Source: Weissella ceti (GTDB taxonomy: Bacteria; Bacillota; Bacilli; Lactobacillales; Lactobacillaceae). Taken from it: a DNA stretch of 64,000 nt. Shown in pieces: positions 44,420-54,412 of this stretch. The translations under genes and the position numbers were made by a program. Under the pieces are notes generated by a model. It saw nothing but the letters and a program-made list of their open reading frames with translations. It ran no database searches and was not told where the DNA came from. The stretch is from NCBI RefSeq assembly GCF_018394055.1, contig NZ_CP074441.1:1-64000 (forward strand), given 5' to 3'. Each line of letters starts with the position of its first letter. Position 1 is the first letter of the stretch.

Positions 44420-45442
44420 TTAGTATGAAAGCAAGTTATCTAATAACATGCGATATTCATCCGAAACAAACATTGCATAGTACAGTAACGCATCTACATC
44501 ATCATCAGTGATGGAGAAGTCGAATAATTCTTTCACGTCCCCATAAACATTATCCATGAATGTATCTGAATCGACGTCTTTTTGTTTTTCAAGATATGCT
44601 AGGAAGGCTGCCTGACTGTTTTCAACTTCTTCAGGCTCGACCAGAACTTTAATGAATTCAGTTAAATCATCCTCCGCAAACAATAACAGTTCTGAAAACG
44701 GCTCTGAATATTCTTCGTTCATTGATGCAATCATTAAGATACGTTTCGTTTGTTCATGTGTGATTTCAGGACTAACTATTGATAGAAAATCGCCATAGAC
44801 ATGAGGGACACGGATGGGGTCCTTGGCGGCAATTTTCTCAGCAAGGTAATCCGTAATCGTGTTGAGTGCTTGTTCAATGTCCTTGGTGGGTAAGAACGTG
44901 GCTAGTTCTTCTTCTAATGTTGGAGGTGCCATTTGCGTTTCAATTAGAGGTTCGATTAATGTTGCGTATTCATCCGAAATGAACGTAGCGAGATATAACA
45001 TCACATCAATTTGATCGGATGAAATGGCATCGTTAAATAGTGTTGGTGTGAAGGCATAGATTTCAGATAGGAGCGAGTCAGTATCTAAATCTCTGTGTGT
45101 TTCGATGAAGGTTAAGAACTGGTCTTGAATATCTGCGGCATCATCATTAGGTGCGATGTCTGTTAAAAAGTCGCGTAAATCATCAGGCGATGTTAGATTT
45201 AGCAAACGAGCAAAAATATCATCGTAGCCATCTTCGACTAAAACCGATAGAATGTGTTGGCTATCAACTTCGTTTAAAGGCATGGCTAGAATTTCTGAAA
45301 ATTTTTCTTGGATGTGCGTAAAGCGTAAGGCTGTGTCAGTCTCATTCAGGTAATCAAGGTGTCCCTTTAACTTGGTAATGGCATCTGGAATGTTTTCAAC
45401 GGGGATGAATTCTGCCAGTGTTTGGGTAAGTGATTGACTCAT
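44420..45442 (-). CDS. Acidic protein with two tandem ~168-residue repeats, unknown function
   Basis: A 340-residue, strongly acidic soluble protein. The two halves clearly align. LAEFIPVENIPDAITKLKGH parallels LATFLPTKDIEQALNTITDY. TFIETHRDLDTDSLLSEIYA parallels AYLEKQKDVDSDTFMDNVYG. SDQIDVMLYLATFISDEYATL parallels DDDVDALLYYAMFVSDEYRML. It is almost entirely alpha-helical by composition, with no Cys, signal peptide or membrane segment. I recognise no enzyme motif. The minus-strand ATG 45442 has AGAGGTC upstream, a moderate SD. It lies alone, convergent with rsgA and divergent from rexB. Confidence 0.82.
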   Translation of the reverse strand: MSQSLTQTLAEFIPVENIPDAITKLKGHLDYLNETDTALRFTHIQEKFSEILAMPLNEVDSQHILSVLVEDGYDDIFARLLNLTSPDDLRDFLTDIAPNDDAADIQDQFLTFIETHRDLDTDSLLSEIYAFTPTLFNDAISSDQIDVMLYLATFISDEYATLIEPLIETQMAPPTLEEELATFLPTKDIEQALNTITDYLAEKIAAKDPIRVPHVYGDFLSIVSPEITHEQTKRILMIASMNEEYSEPFSELLLFAEDDLTEFIKVLVEPEEVENSQAAFLAYLEKQKDVDSDTFMDNVYGDVKELFDFSITDDDVDALLYYAMFVSDEYRMLLDNLLSY

Positions 45443-45737
45443 ATTAAAGACCTCTATTCATTAAAATGTGAACTTCTATACTCATTATACTGAATATGAC
45501 GGGTTTATGATGCACTTGGTACTTTACATTGAAAGCAACTTTAGTATTGAAACAAAAGGGCATCATTTTTTGTACGTCAATCCAATTAATTTTATGACTA
45601 AAGTATGCGGTGAATACCCAAGGAAACTTTCGTATTTTGTTATACTAGTAAGTGGAATAATTGATACGGAAAACAGCTACATAATTATATGGGATAGAGT
45701 GTCATGAGTTGTCTTAAGAAAGGGCTAGGGTGGCAAA

Positions 45738-48700
45738 ATGTTAAATTTGAAGTTCGGCACAGCTAGTGCTGATCATGAATATGCCTTGTTAGAGGACATG
45801 AAACAGTTACTGGAAGCTGATCCAGAAGCGCAATTATTTTATATTGTGCCTAACCACATCAAGTTTGAAAGTGAAATTAATGTCTTAACACGACTATCCA
45901 AAATGATGGGGCATGAAGGCCGTGCAATTGCAGTACCACGAGTACAAGTATTTTCATTGAGCCGTCTGGCCTGGTATTACATGCAAGATGATGCGTTGTA
46001 TCAAAATGCGAATGTCTCAAAAGACGGTTTAGCTATGTTAGTGCAACGACTTTTACGTGACGCTAAAGATGAATTGGCACTGTATGGCAACATGTTGTCG
46101 AAGCCAGGATTTATCAGTCAATTTACAGACCAATTATTAGAAATTAAACAAGCCAACTTATCTTGGGATGAAGTGACCGCATTAAGTGAAGATGATCAGA
46201 CACCTGAAACTTTGCAACGTAAGATGCATGATTTGAGCTTAATTGGGGAACGCTTAGAAGATTATCTACAAAAACAAGGACGCTATTTGAATTCAGACCT
46301 ACTTCAAGCACTGAAGTTATTTTTGCGTACCGATAAAGTCGATCTATCAAAGCATCATTTCTTTATTAACCGTTATTCACAAATGACCAATGGAGAAGCC
46401 GGGGTCGTTGAGTCGTTGATTACGGAAGCAGCTAACGTTACTTTAGCTTTGCCATCAGATGCAGGATCAGCAAGCTTACGTGAAGCGCAAACAGATGAAA
46501 ATGACTTGTTCTTTAAACCGAAGGTATTAGGGCGTCGCTTCCAATATGTGGCGCAAGATGCAGGGATTGAAACCAATGTTGTTGGGATTGATGCGCAACG
46601 TCAAATGAGTACAACTATGCATAGTGTAGAAGACTTCTGGATTCACTATGAACAAACAGGAGTACCGACTGAAGCTGGTATTGTGCAAAATGATGAACTA
46701 CTGGTGTGGCAATCAAATACGGCCTACCAAGAAATTGAACAAATGGCGCGTCAAATTCGTCAAGAAGTCGCCACTGGCGACGCACGTTATCGTGACTATC
46801 TATTGATGGCTCGTGATTTGAACCCATACACGAACATGATTCCTGCGATTTTTAAGCGTATGGGTATTCCATACTTTATGGATGCGGATAAGCAAATGAA
46901 CACGCATCCATTGGTTGCGTTTATTAAGCAACTATTGGGCTTGGAACGTCTAACGACACGGACAATCATGCAATTGTTGAAGAATGAATTGTTAGTACCA
47001 AGTGAGATTGAAATTACAGAATATCGTGAAGCATTAGCAATTACTGAAAACTATGTGTTAGCTAAGAACATTCAAGGATGGCAATGGACATCAGATGACG
47101 CATGGCAATATGACTGGAAAGCAGCCTCGGTTGATAATGAATCAGCTCAAGCAAAATTATCTTTCCGTAATCACCAATTGGCTTTGATTCATGAGCAAGT
47201 GAGCCAAGTCATCGTACCGTTCTTAGAAACAATGAAGAATGCGCAAAACACAGAGATGATGGTGCGTCACCTGTACCGTTTCTTAACCGAAAATGGGGTG
47301 AGTGATCGATTGTTAGGCTGGCGTGATGAAGCGATTGAACAAGGAGACTTGTTCCGTGGACAACAACCAGAACAAGTTTGGCAAACGTTGATGAACCTAT
47401 TAGATGACTTTGTGGATATCTTTGGAAATGAAAAGATGTCGATCTCTGACTTACGTGAAACGTTAGTCGCCGGATTTGATAGTGCTACTTATACAGGTAT
47501 TCCAGCTACGATGGACCAAGTGCGTATTACTGAAAGTGGAATCGTGCAAGGACAAAACTATAAGACAGCCATTATCTTTGGCGCCACTGCGCAACAATTG
47601 CCCGCAACAACACGCACGAAGGCAATTTTGAATGATGGTGATCGTGAAACATTACTACCGCTATTACCAGAATCCGCAAAATTACGTGATACCGCAGATA
47701 AACAGATGGCTGAAGAATCACTTTTGATGTATAACGCGATGATGAGTACAACTAATCGTCTAATTTGGTCATATCCAACTAGTGATGGTGATAGTGGATT
47801 AAGTGCTTCTAGCTACATAGTGCGTCTGCAAGCACACTATAAGAACCTTGCAGTAAAGGCATTTGCGGCCTTACCAGATCCAACGAGTGATGATGTGGCC
47901 CAATTCGTGGGCTCACCCGCAACAACATTGGCGCATGTGATTCGTATGGCACAAATGGCGCAATTGAATAAATTACCAGTAAGTGCGGCCTGGCAAAGTG
48001 TGCAACAACAAGTCTCTCAACTAGAACCGAAGATGACAATGAATTTGATGAAGAGTCTGTCATACCATAACCAGGTTTCAGCGCTATCTATGAATTTGGT
48101 GGACGCCATCTTTGGTCGTGATTTAAAGTTATCAGTCTCACGTCTACAAACGTATGCACGCAACCCATATGAATTCTTCTTATCATATGGACTGAAGCTG
48201 AAAGAACGCCAAGTCTTGCAACTGACACCCGCGGATAAGGGAACTTTCATTCACGCAGGTTTTGAGCACTTCTTTATGACATTGATTCAGCAGAATCAGG
48301 TGTTAGGCGAATTATCAGACGCTGAAATTAAAACGCGTGTTGCAGACTCAATGCATACAATCTTGAATGGGGATGATGCATCGCTAGAAATCTTTAAGAG
48401 TTCTGCGCAAATGACTTATTTGACGGAACAAATGATTAATCAAGTGGCGAATACGATTTTGAAGATGAAGCGTGGTCAACCAACAAACCATCGTGTACAA
48501 ACAATTGGTGTTGAAACAACCTTTGGTTTGGGTGAAGATGGATTACCACCCGTTAAGTACACACTAGATAATGGTAATTTGACGCTACGTGGAAAGATTG
48601 ACCGTATGGATATTATGAAGTCGGGTGATCAAGAATTCGTGACCGTGGTGGACTACAAATCAAGTGCACGTGACTTTAAGTTGAACAAGGTTATCGCAGG

Positions 48701-49271
48701 GCTTGAATTACAATTGATGACGTACTGGGCGGCACTGTCGCAAAATAGTGAGACACCAGTTGGTGGGGCACTATATTGGAATGCACAAGCACCTTGGATT
48801 AAAGCGACTGATTTATCAACGACTGACAATTGGGCTGAATTGGTGACTGCTAGTGAATCAGTTCAAACCACCAATGCCAAGTATGCTGGAGTATTAACGA
48901 AGGATGACGCCTATCTTGAAACGCTAGAACCACAAGAAGGGCAACCTAGTCTATATGGTTTCTCACGCACCAAAACGGGTGCCATTAGTAAGACTGGAAA
49001 CAATACCTATGATGAAGATGAATTAGATATTTTGACGACGTTCAATGATTATCAAATTCGTCGTATTGGAAATGAAATTCTGACGGGAAACTTCGCCTTA
49101 ACACCGTTTAAAGAAGGTAATGAATCAACCGGACTAACGAATAGTCCATACAAGCCAGTTATGATGTTTGATGCGGCGATTGGAAATCAATATAACGATA
49201 TTAGTGCATTCCCAACGAAACGCGCTGATGCATTGCAATTCATGCAAGAAGAGATGGAGGAAGAAGAATGA
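45738..49271 (+). CDS. rexB: RexB, ATP-dependent nuclease subunit B (AddB family)
   Basis: Partner of RexA in the AddAB-type helicase-nuclease that processes DNA double-strand ends for RecA. The 1177-residue protein retains a nuclease domain with VVDYKSS (Asp972-Lys974) and a RGKIDRMD segment. As in other RexB proteins, the N-terminal P-loop is absent (FGTASADHEYAL). I see no cysteine anywhere: the AddB position corresponding to the first iron-sulfur Cys reads YARNPYEFF (Asn809), and the C-terminal Cys trio is replaced by STGLTNSPYKP. The SD is AGGGTGG. It overlaps rexA by four bases (ATGA). Confidence 0.93.
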   Translation: MLNLKFGTASADHEYALLEDMKQLLEADPEAQLFYIVPNHIKFESEINVLTRLSKMMGHEGRAIAVPRVQVFSLSRLAWYYMQDDALYQNANVSKDGLAMLVQRLLRDAKDELALYGNMLSKPGFISQFTDQLLEIKQANLSWDEVTALSEDDQTPETLQRKMHDLSLIGERLEDYLQKQGRYLNSDLLQALKLFLRTDKVDLSKHHFFINRYSQMTNGEAGVVESLITEAANVTLALPSDAGSASLREAQTDENDLFFKPKVLGRRFQYVAQDAGIETNVVGIDAQRQMSTTMHSVEDFWIHYEQTGVPTEAGIVQNDELLVWQSNTAYQEIEQMARQIRQEVATGDARYRDYLLMARDLNPYTNMIPAIFKRMGIPYFMDADKQMNTHPLVAFIKQLLGLERLTTRTIMQLLKNELLVPSEIEITEYREALAITENYVLAKNIQGWQWTSDDAWQYDWKAASVDNESAQAKLSFRNHQLALIHEQVSQVIVPFLETMKNAQNTEMMVRHLYRFLTENGVSDRLLGWRDEAIEQGDLFRGQQPEQVWQTLMNLLDDFVDIFGNEKMSISDLRETLVAGFDSATYTGIPATMDQVRITESGIVQGQNYKTAIIFGATAQQLPATTRTKAILNDGDRETLLPLLPESAKLRDTADKQMAEESLLMYNAMMSTTNRLIWSYPTSDGDSGLSASSYIVRLQAHYKNLAVKAFAALPDPTSDDVAQFVGSPATTLAHVIRMAQMAQLNKLPVSAAWQSVQQQVSQLEPKMTMNLMKSLSYHNQVSALSMNLVDAIFGRDLKLSVSRLQTYARNPYEFFLSYGLKLKERQVLQLTPADKGTFIHAGFEHFFMTLIQQNQVLGELSDAEIKTRVADSMHTILNGDDASLEIFKSSAQMTYLTEQMINQVANTILKMKRGQPTNHRVQTIGVETTFGLGEDGLPPVKYTLDNGNLTLRGKIDRMDIMKSGDQEFVTVVDYKSSARDFKLNKVIAGLELQLMTYWAALSQNSETPVGGALYWNAQAPWIKATDLSTTDNWAELVTASESVQTTNAKYAGVLTKDDAYLETLEPQEGQPSLYGFSRTKTGAISKTGNNTYDEDELDILTTFNDYQIRRIGNEILTGNFALTPFKEGNESTGLTNSPYKPVMMFDAAIGNQYNDISAFPTKRADALQFMQEEMEEEE

Positions 49272-52200
49272 ATTTTACACCGACTCAATCAGCAGCGATT
49301 GAAACCAAAGGGAAGAATATTCTAGTTTCAGCCTCAGCCGGGTCTGGAAAGACGCGTGTTCTTGTTGAACGTGTGTTGCAACGCTTGTTAGCAGGCGAAA
49401 ACATCAATGAATTCTTGATTGTTACCTTTACGGAAGCTGCTGCAGCCGAAATGAAGGAACGTTTGGAAAAGGAAATTCGTACAGCATTACAAGATGCACA
49501 AGACGACCAACGGCAACATTTATTGAAGCAATTGCGTTTGTTGAATGTTGCCAATATCTCAACGTTGCACGCGTTTGCTTTACGTTTGATTGAACAATAT
49601 CACTACACCATTGATTTGGATCCACAATTCCGTTTGTTAGATGATGCAGAACGTACTTTGTTGATGCACAATGTGTATCAAAATTTGTTAGATGATGCGT
49701 ATGAAAATGACGACGATGGTTCATTCAAAGCGTTGGTAACGCAATTTAAGTCTGCCAGCCAAGATGATGGGCCATTACGAAATGCCGTGTTTACGTTGTT
49801 TAACTTTGCGATGGCACGACCAGATACGTCTGAATGGTTAGGTGCGTTAGCAGACGCTTACCAACACGATAAGCCGTTTACCCAAACTGATTTCTACCAA
49901 ACAGAAGTATTGCCACTCTTGAAGCAAGAGTTAACTGGATTAGCGACTGAAGCAGAACGGGCATTACGCCAAGCGCCAGATACTGGTGAAAGTGAAGCGG
50001 CGTTAAACCGTAAAGCTAACTTTGAAAATGATGCAGACTTCTTTGTAAGTGCCAATCAAATGCTGGCTAACCCAGATTTGTCATGGGATGACTTACGTCG
50101 CTTTATTCTCAATTCAGAACAACCAACTAAATGGGGTGCTGCCCGTCATGCGAAGGCTAAGGCAAGTCGTTTTGATAAGAAGGATCCTGTTGAGGTTGAG
50201 CTGCAAAATGAATGGAATGCGGTTAAAGTCGGCCGTGATTATCGTCTTGATCAACTAAGTAAATTACGTGCTAAGTACTTTGTGCTGGACGAGGCAGGAC
50301 AAAAGGTCGCCTTGGCAGGGGCAGAAAAGACGCTGCGCGCCTTAGTCGACTTTACAGAAACTTTCCGTGCAGCCTTCTTGGATGAGAAATTGGCTCAAAA
50401 GACGGTTGATTTCAATGATTTGGAGCATTTTGCGCTCCAAATCGTGCAACAAGAAGCAGTGGCCACTGAATTACAAGGTCGTTATCGCGAAGTGATGGTC
50501 GATGAATACCAAGACACTAACCAACTGCAAGAAGCAATTCTAGGGCGCATTGCTGGGGATGATAATACTTTCCAAGTGGGAGACATTAAGCAATCAATCT
50601 ATAAATTCCGACAAGCTGATCCATCATTATTTGGAAGTAAATTACATGACTATCCAATTGATGAACAAAGTGATGTCATTACATTGCAAGAAAACTTTCG
50701 TTCACATCCAAATGTGACGAAGTTTATTAATTATATTTTTGCGCAAGTAATGAGCGAGAACTTAGGGGATGTGGAGTACACAGGTAGCGCGGAATTGGTC
50801 GCTGGGGCAGATTACTATCCAGAGGAAGTAAGCAAGCATGCAGAATTATTGGTTTACTTAAGTGATGAAGGTGAAGGCGAAAATAAGTACTCAAGTACAA
50901 TTGGTCAAATACGTCTAATGGCTTCTAAAATCAAGGAATTGATGACTGATCCAGCTACGCTAATCTTTGATCGTGAAGAAAAAGAATTACGTCGCCCAAC
51001 TTATTCAGATATCACCATCTTGGTACCAACGAAGTTGCAAAACTTAGATGTCATTGATGTCTTCAATAAGCTAGATATTCCATTGGCCGTTGATGGGACC
51101 GAGAACTTCTTCCAAACAACAGAAATTTCAGTCATGTTGAGTTTATTGCGTGTGATTGATAATCCACATCAAGATATTCCGTTGGCAGCGGTATTGCGTT
51201 CACCAATGTACGACTTGAATGAAAATGATTTAGCCTTGATTCGTCTCCAAGACCGTCAAGGTGATTTCTATCAAGCGTTGGTTAAGTTCCACGAAAGTGA
51301 GATTGCTGATTTAGCGCAAGCGGATATGCCGGAAAAGGATATGGCGAATGCGAAAGCAACAGTTGCTCGCTTTATGGCGCACTTAGCCGAATTTAAAGTT
51401 TTGGCAACGCAAAATCAATTAGTTGATTTAGTTTGGCGTATATTTGATACAACTGGTTGGTTAGACTACATGGGTGGGTTGTCATCGGGGCCACAACGCC
51501 AAGCAAACTTGCATGCATTATATGAACGTGCAGCTAGCTTCCAACAATCTAACTTTGTTGGTTTGTATCAATTCGTCAGCTATATTACAGAGTTGCAAGA
51601 AAAAGAACGTGATCTAGGTGTCGCAGATGCGAATGTCACTGATAACAGTATTCGATTGATGACAATTCATCGTTCTAAGGGATTGGAATTCCCAATCGTC
51701 TTCTTGTTGAACAGTACACGTGATATGGTTTCAACGAATGAAGTTAAGGGTGATGTTTTAGTTGATGCATACGCTGGAGCAGGTGTGAATTATATTGATA
51801 CTGAACATCAATTGGAATTACCAACGATTCAACGTGAAGTCGTTAAGACCGCGCGTCAAAAAGGCGCCTTTGCCGAACAATTACGTGTTCTGTATGTTGC
51901 CTTAACCCGTGCTGAACAAGAAGTGTTCTTGGTTGGTTCATATGACACGGCGAAACAAATGTTAGATAAATGGCAGTTAAGCCAACATGGTCAAGATTGG
52001 ATGTTACCAGAATGGGTTCGTCTACAAGGAAAGTCATACATGGACTTAGCGGGTATGGCATTGCTTCGTCATCCAGACGTTGAGGCGCGAACACAAGTAA
52101 CTGATGGCGAAGTGGACTTATTAGACATTAAGCCGCTAACTCCGAAGGGTGAGTTGGTAAAATCAGATGATGAGTCAGCCGAAAAATTCGAAGCCAACAA

Positions 52201-53074
52201 GATGCAATTCAAGATTGAAGCCAAGACTTTCCTTGAACTACAAGAAGTTGAAAAGGAACAATACGCACCAACGTTACAGGCAGAAGCAACGACTGAGTCG
52301 CCAGTAATGACGAGTGTAGATGTGACGAATTGGCGTCCGATTTTGGACTATGATTATAAGTTTGATTCTGCGACCCATGCAACGGCATATCAATCTGTGT
52401 CTGAAATTAAGCGTTTGTTCGAAGATCCTGATTTATCAGAAGGACGTGTTCTAGCTGATAAACGTTTGGATCCAGAAGAGCAAACAGGTTTGCGATTTGT
52501 GGATGCTGAACTCTCAAAGCCAAAGTTTATGCAAGAAGTTACGATACAACCAAGCGCGGCGGCAATTGGAACGGCAACTCACTTAGTCTTACAACGCTTG
52601 GATTTGTCACAAGGTGTACCGAATGAAGCCAGTGTCCAACGTCTGTTGGATAGTCTTGTCGCAACGGGATTGTTAGAAAAAGCCATTGCGCAAGAAGTGC
52701 GAGTTACGGATGTCGTGAAGTTCTTTACTGATTCTGAACTAGGGAAAATGATGCTTGCAAATCAAGCAACGTTACAACGTGAAGTGCCATTTTCACTTTT
52801 GCTAGATGGAAATATGTTATACAAGAATTTTGATGGCGATGATCGTGTATTAGTCCACGGAATTATTGACGGATACTTTAAGGTCGGTGACGAAGTTTGG
52901 ATGTTTGACTACAAAACTGATCGCATTAATGGGCAAGAAGAAGGCGCTTTGTTGAAGAAACGTTATGCTGGCCAATTAAATATCTATGCTCAAGCATTGA
53001 TTGCGATGGGGATGCCACAGCCAAAGGTGTTTATCTACGCATTGTCTGCCGGACAAGCAATTGAATTAGATTAA
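49268..53074 (+). CDS. rexA: RexA, ATP-dependent helicase/nuclease subunit A (AddA family)
   Basis: UvrD-type 3'-5' helicase plus RecB-like nuclease acting with RexB in double-strand break repair. The 1268-residue protein has Walker A SASAGSGKT (Lys28), motif II VDEYQDTNQLQ (Asp412, Glu413), later UvrD motifs (LQENFRSHPN; RLMTIHRSKGLEFPIVF; VLYVALTRAEQ) and the C-terminal nuclease site HGIIDGYF plus FDYKTD (Asp1214, Lys1216). It starts at the ATGA overlap with rexB, so translation is coupled. It ends at a strong terminator. Confidence 0.97.
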   Translation: MNFTPTQSAAIETKGKNILVSASAGSGKTRVLVERVLQRLLAGENINEFLIVTFTEAAAAEMKERLEKEIRTALQDAQDDQRQHLLKQLRLLNVANISTLHAFALRLIEQYHYTIDLDPQFRLLDDAERTLLMHNVYQNLLDDAYENDDDGSFKALVTQFKSASQDDGPLRNAVFTLFNFAMARPDTSEWLGALADAYQHDKPFTQTDFYQTEVLPLLKQELTGLATEAERALRQAPDTGESEAALNRKANFENDADFFVSANQMLANPDLSWDDLRRFILNSEQPTKWGAARHAKAKASRFDKKDPVEVELQNEWNAVKVGRDYRLDQLSKLRAKYFVLDEAGQKVALAGAEKTLRALVDFTETFRAAFLDEKLAQKTVDFNDLEHFALQIVQQEAVATELQGRYREVMVDEYQDTNQLQEAILGRIAGDDNTFQVGDIKQSIYKFRQADPSLFGSKLHDYPIDEQSDVITLQENFRSHPNVTKFINYIFAQVMSENLGDVEYTGSAELVAGADYYPEEVSKHAELLVYLSDEGEGENKYSSTIGQIRLMASKIKELMTDPATLIFDREEKELRRPTYSDITILVPTKLQNLDVIDVFNKLDIPLAVDGTENFFQTTEISVMLSLLRVIDNPHQDIPLAAVLRSPMYDLNENDLALIRLQDRQGDFYQALVKFHESEIADLAQADMPEKDMANAKATVARFMAHLAEFKVLATQNQLVDLVWRIFDTTGWLDYMGGLSSGPQRQANLHALYERAASFQQSNFVGLYQFVSYITELQEKERDLGVADANVTDNSIRLMTIHRSKGLEFPIVFLLNSTRDMVSTNEVKGDVLVDAYAGAGVNYIDTEHQLELPTIQREVVKTARQKGAFAEQLRVLYVALTRAEQEVFLVGSYDTAKQMLDKWQLSQHGQDWMLPEWVRLQGKSYMDLAGMALLRHPDVEARTQVTDGEVDLLDIKPLTPKGELVKSDDESAEKFEANKMQFKIEAKTFLELQEVEKEQYAPTLQAEATTESPVMTSVDVTNWRPILDYDYKFDSATHATAYQSVSEIKRLFEDPDLSEGRVLADKRLDPEEQTGLRFVDAELSKPKFMQEVTIQPSAAAIGTATHLVLQRLDLSQGVPNEASVQRLLDSLVATGLLEKAIAQEVRVTDVVKFFTDSELGKMMLANQATLQREVPFSLLLDGNMLYKNFDGDDRVLVHGIIDGYFKVGDEVWMFDYKTDRINGQEEGALLKKRYAGQLNIYAQALIAMGMPQPKVFIYALSAGQAIELD

Positions 53075-53092
53075 CGAGAAAAATATTTATGA

Positions 53093-53126
53093 AGAAACAG
53101 CTCTATATAAGGAGCTGTTTTTTTTA
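53093..53126 (+). terminator. rexBA terminator
   Basis: AACAGCTC pairs with GAGCTGTT (53096-53119), followed by eight T. Confidence 0.92.
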
Positions 53127-53152
53127 TTGTGTTAAATTGTGAGTTTTTTCAC

Positions 53153-53203
53153 TTGAATGCGTTTATTATATTTGTTATGATTTAATTGTGAAAAAGTTAA
53201 CAA
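53153..53203 (+). promoter_or_regulatory. Alcohol dehydrogenase promoter with Rex-like operator
   Basis: -35 TTGAAT (53153-53158), 17-bp spacer and -10 TATGAT (53176-53181). Immediately downstream is TTGTGAAAAAGTTAACAA (53186-53203), which matches the Rex half-sites TTGTGAA-N4-TTCACAA with one mismatch. Rex is an NADH/NAD+-sensing repressor of fermentation genes. The position over the start site fits repression (inference). Confidence 0.68.
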
Positions 53204-53223
53204 GTTAATTGGAGGAGAAAATC

Positions 53224-54270
53224 ATGAAGGCAGCTGTAGTACGACAAACGTTAGATGGATATGTTGATGTAATCGATAATTGGCAACCACGTCAATTGGC
53301 GTTTGGGGAAGCGTTAATTGATATGGAATATTGTGGACTTTGTCATACAGATTTGCATGTTGCCAATGGTGATTTTGGAAATCCAAACGAATTTAATCCA
53401 CGCGAATTTAATCGAGTTGTCGGGCATGAAGGTGTTGGGATTGTTTCTAAGCTTGGAGAAGGAGCGTCTGACTACTTGAAGTTAGGTGATCGTGTCTCAG
53501 TTGCTTGGTTCTATGATGCTTGTGGAAACTGTGAATTCTGTAATACAGGAAATGAAACATTCTGTCGTAAAGTTCGCAACTCTGGTTACTCAATTGATGG
53601 TGGAATGGCACAACAGGCAGTTGTTAATGCGAAGTATGCAGTGAAGGTGCCAGATGGTTTGGATCCAATGGAAGCCTCTTCAATCACTTGTGCTGGTGTG
53701 ACAATGTATAAGGCTTTGAAGGTTGGAGAAACGAAGCCAGGACAATGGGTCTCAGTTGTTGGAGCAGGTGGCTTGGGGAACCTTGCGGTGCAATATGCAC
53801 ACAATGTATTTGGTGCACGAGTTGTTGCAGTTGATGGTAATCCAGAGAAGTTAGAAGCAGCGCACCAAAATGGGGCCGAAATTTTGATTAACCGTAAGAC
53901 AGAAGATGTACCAGCGGTGATTCAAGCTAAAACGGGTGGTGTTCACAATGCCCAAGTGACTGCCGTTAATGCGCAAGCGTTTAATCAAGCGGTAGAATCA
54001 CTACGCCCAATGGGGAAGTTAGTTGCGGTTGCTTTGCCACAAGGTGACATGGATCTAAATATCGTTAAAACAGTATTGGATGGTATCTCAGTAACCGGTT
54101 CACTTGTTGGAACGCGTACTGATTTAGCCGAAGCATTCGAATTTGGTGCACAAAAGAAGGTTAAGCCAATTGTGCAACGTGCCGATATTCGTGATATCAA
54201 TGATGTCATTGATGAAATGCATAATAACAACATTACAGGCCGTATGGTCTTTGATTTTACTAGTCTATAA
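53224..54270 (+). CDS. adhP: Zinc-dependent alcohol dehydrogenase (AdhP/AdhA type)
   Basis: A 348-residue medium-chain dehydrogenase that interconverts acetaldehyde and ethanol with NAD(H). The catalytic zinc site is CGLCHTDLH with the GHEGVG His-Glu pair. The structural zinc site has all four cysteines in [15 protein letters not shown]. The Rossmann motif is [13 protein letters not shown], followed by [10 protein letters not shown] (Asp suggests NAD+). ATG 53224 has GGAGGAGA; an in-frame start 15 bp upstream lies within the SD. It fits the ethanol branch of heterofermentation. A Rex-like operator overlaps its promoter. Confidence 0.94.
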   Translation: MKAAVVRQTLDGYVDVIDNWQPRQLAFGEALIDMEYCGLCHTDLHVANGDFGNPNEFNPREFNRVVGHEGVGIVSKLGEGASDYLKLGDRVSVAWFYDACGNCEFCNTGNETFCRKVRNSGYSIDGGMAQQAVVNAKYAVKVPDGLDPMEASSITCAGVTMYKALKVGETKPGQWVSVVGAGGLGNLAVQYAHNVFGARVVAVDGNPEKLEAAHQNGAEILINRKTEDVPAVIQAKTGGVHNAQVTAVNAQAFNQAVESLRPMGKLVAVALPQGDMDLNIVKTVLDGISVTGSLVGTRTDLAEAFEFGAQKKVKPIVQRADIRDINDVIDEMHNNNITGRMVFDFTSL

Positions 54271-54274
54271 ACAT

Positions 54275-54313
54275 GAGAAAGGCGCAATAGTATTAACTAT
54301 TGCGCCTTTTGTG
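54275..54313. terminator. adh terminator
   Basis: AAAGGCGCAATAGT with ACTATTGCGCCTTT (54278-54309), with a T run beyond. Confidence 0.93.
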
Positions 54314-54347
54314 ATTATTCAGTTTCAATCCAATATTGATGCTTTTG

Positions 54348-54390
54348 TGAGTAAAAGAAAATGCCTGGAAACCTAAGTTTCCAGGCATTC
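54348..54390 (-). terminator. zwf terminator
   Basis: ATGCCTGGAAAC pairs with GTTTCCAGGCAT (54361-54388); on the minus strand it is followed by a T-rich stretch. Confidence 0.88.
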
Positions 54391-54412
54391 TTAATTTTGT
54401 TTTGACCTTAGA

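Noticed and set aside
45468-45707. 79-codon open frame upstream of rexB
   Set aside because: No SD, poor composition, and it lies in the divergent promoter region of the acidic-protein gene and rexB.
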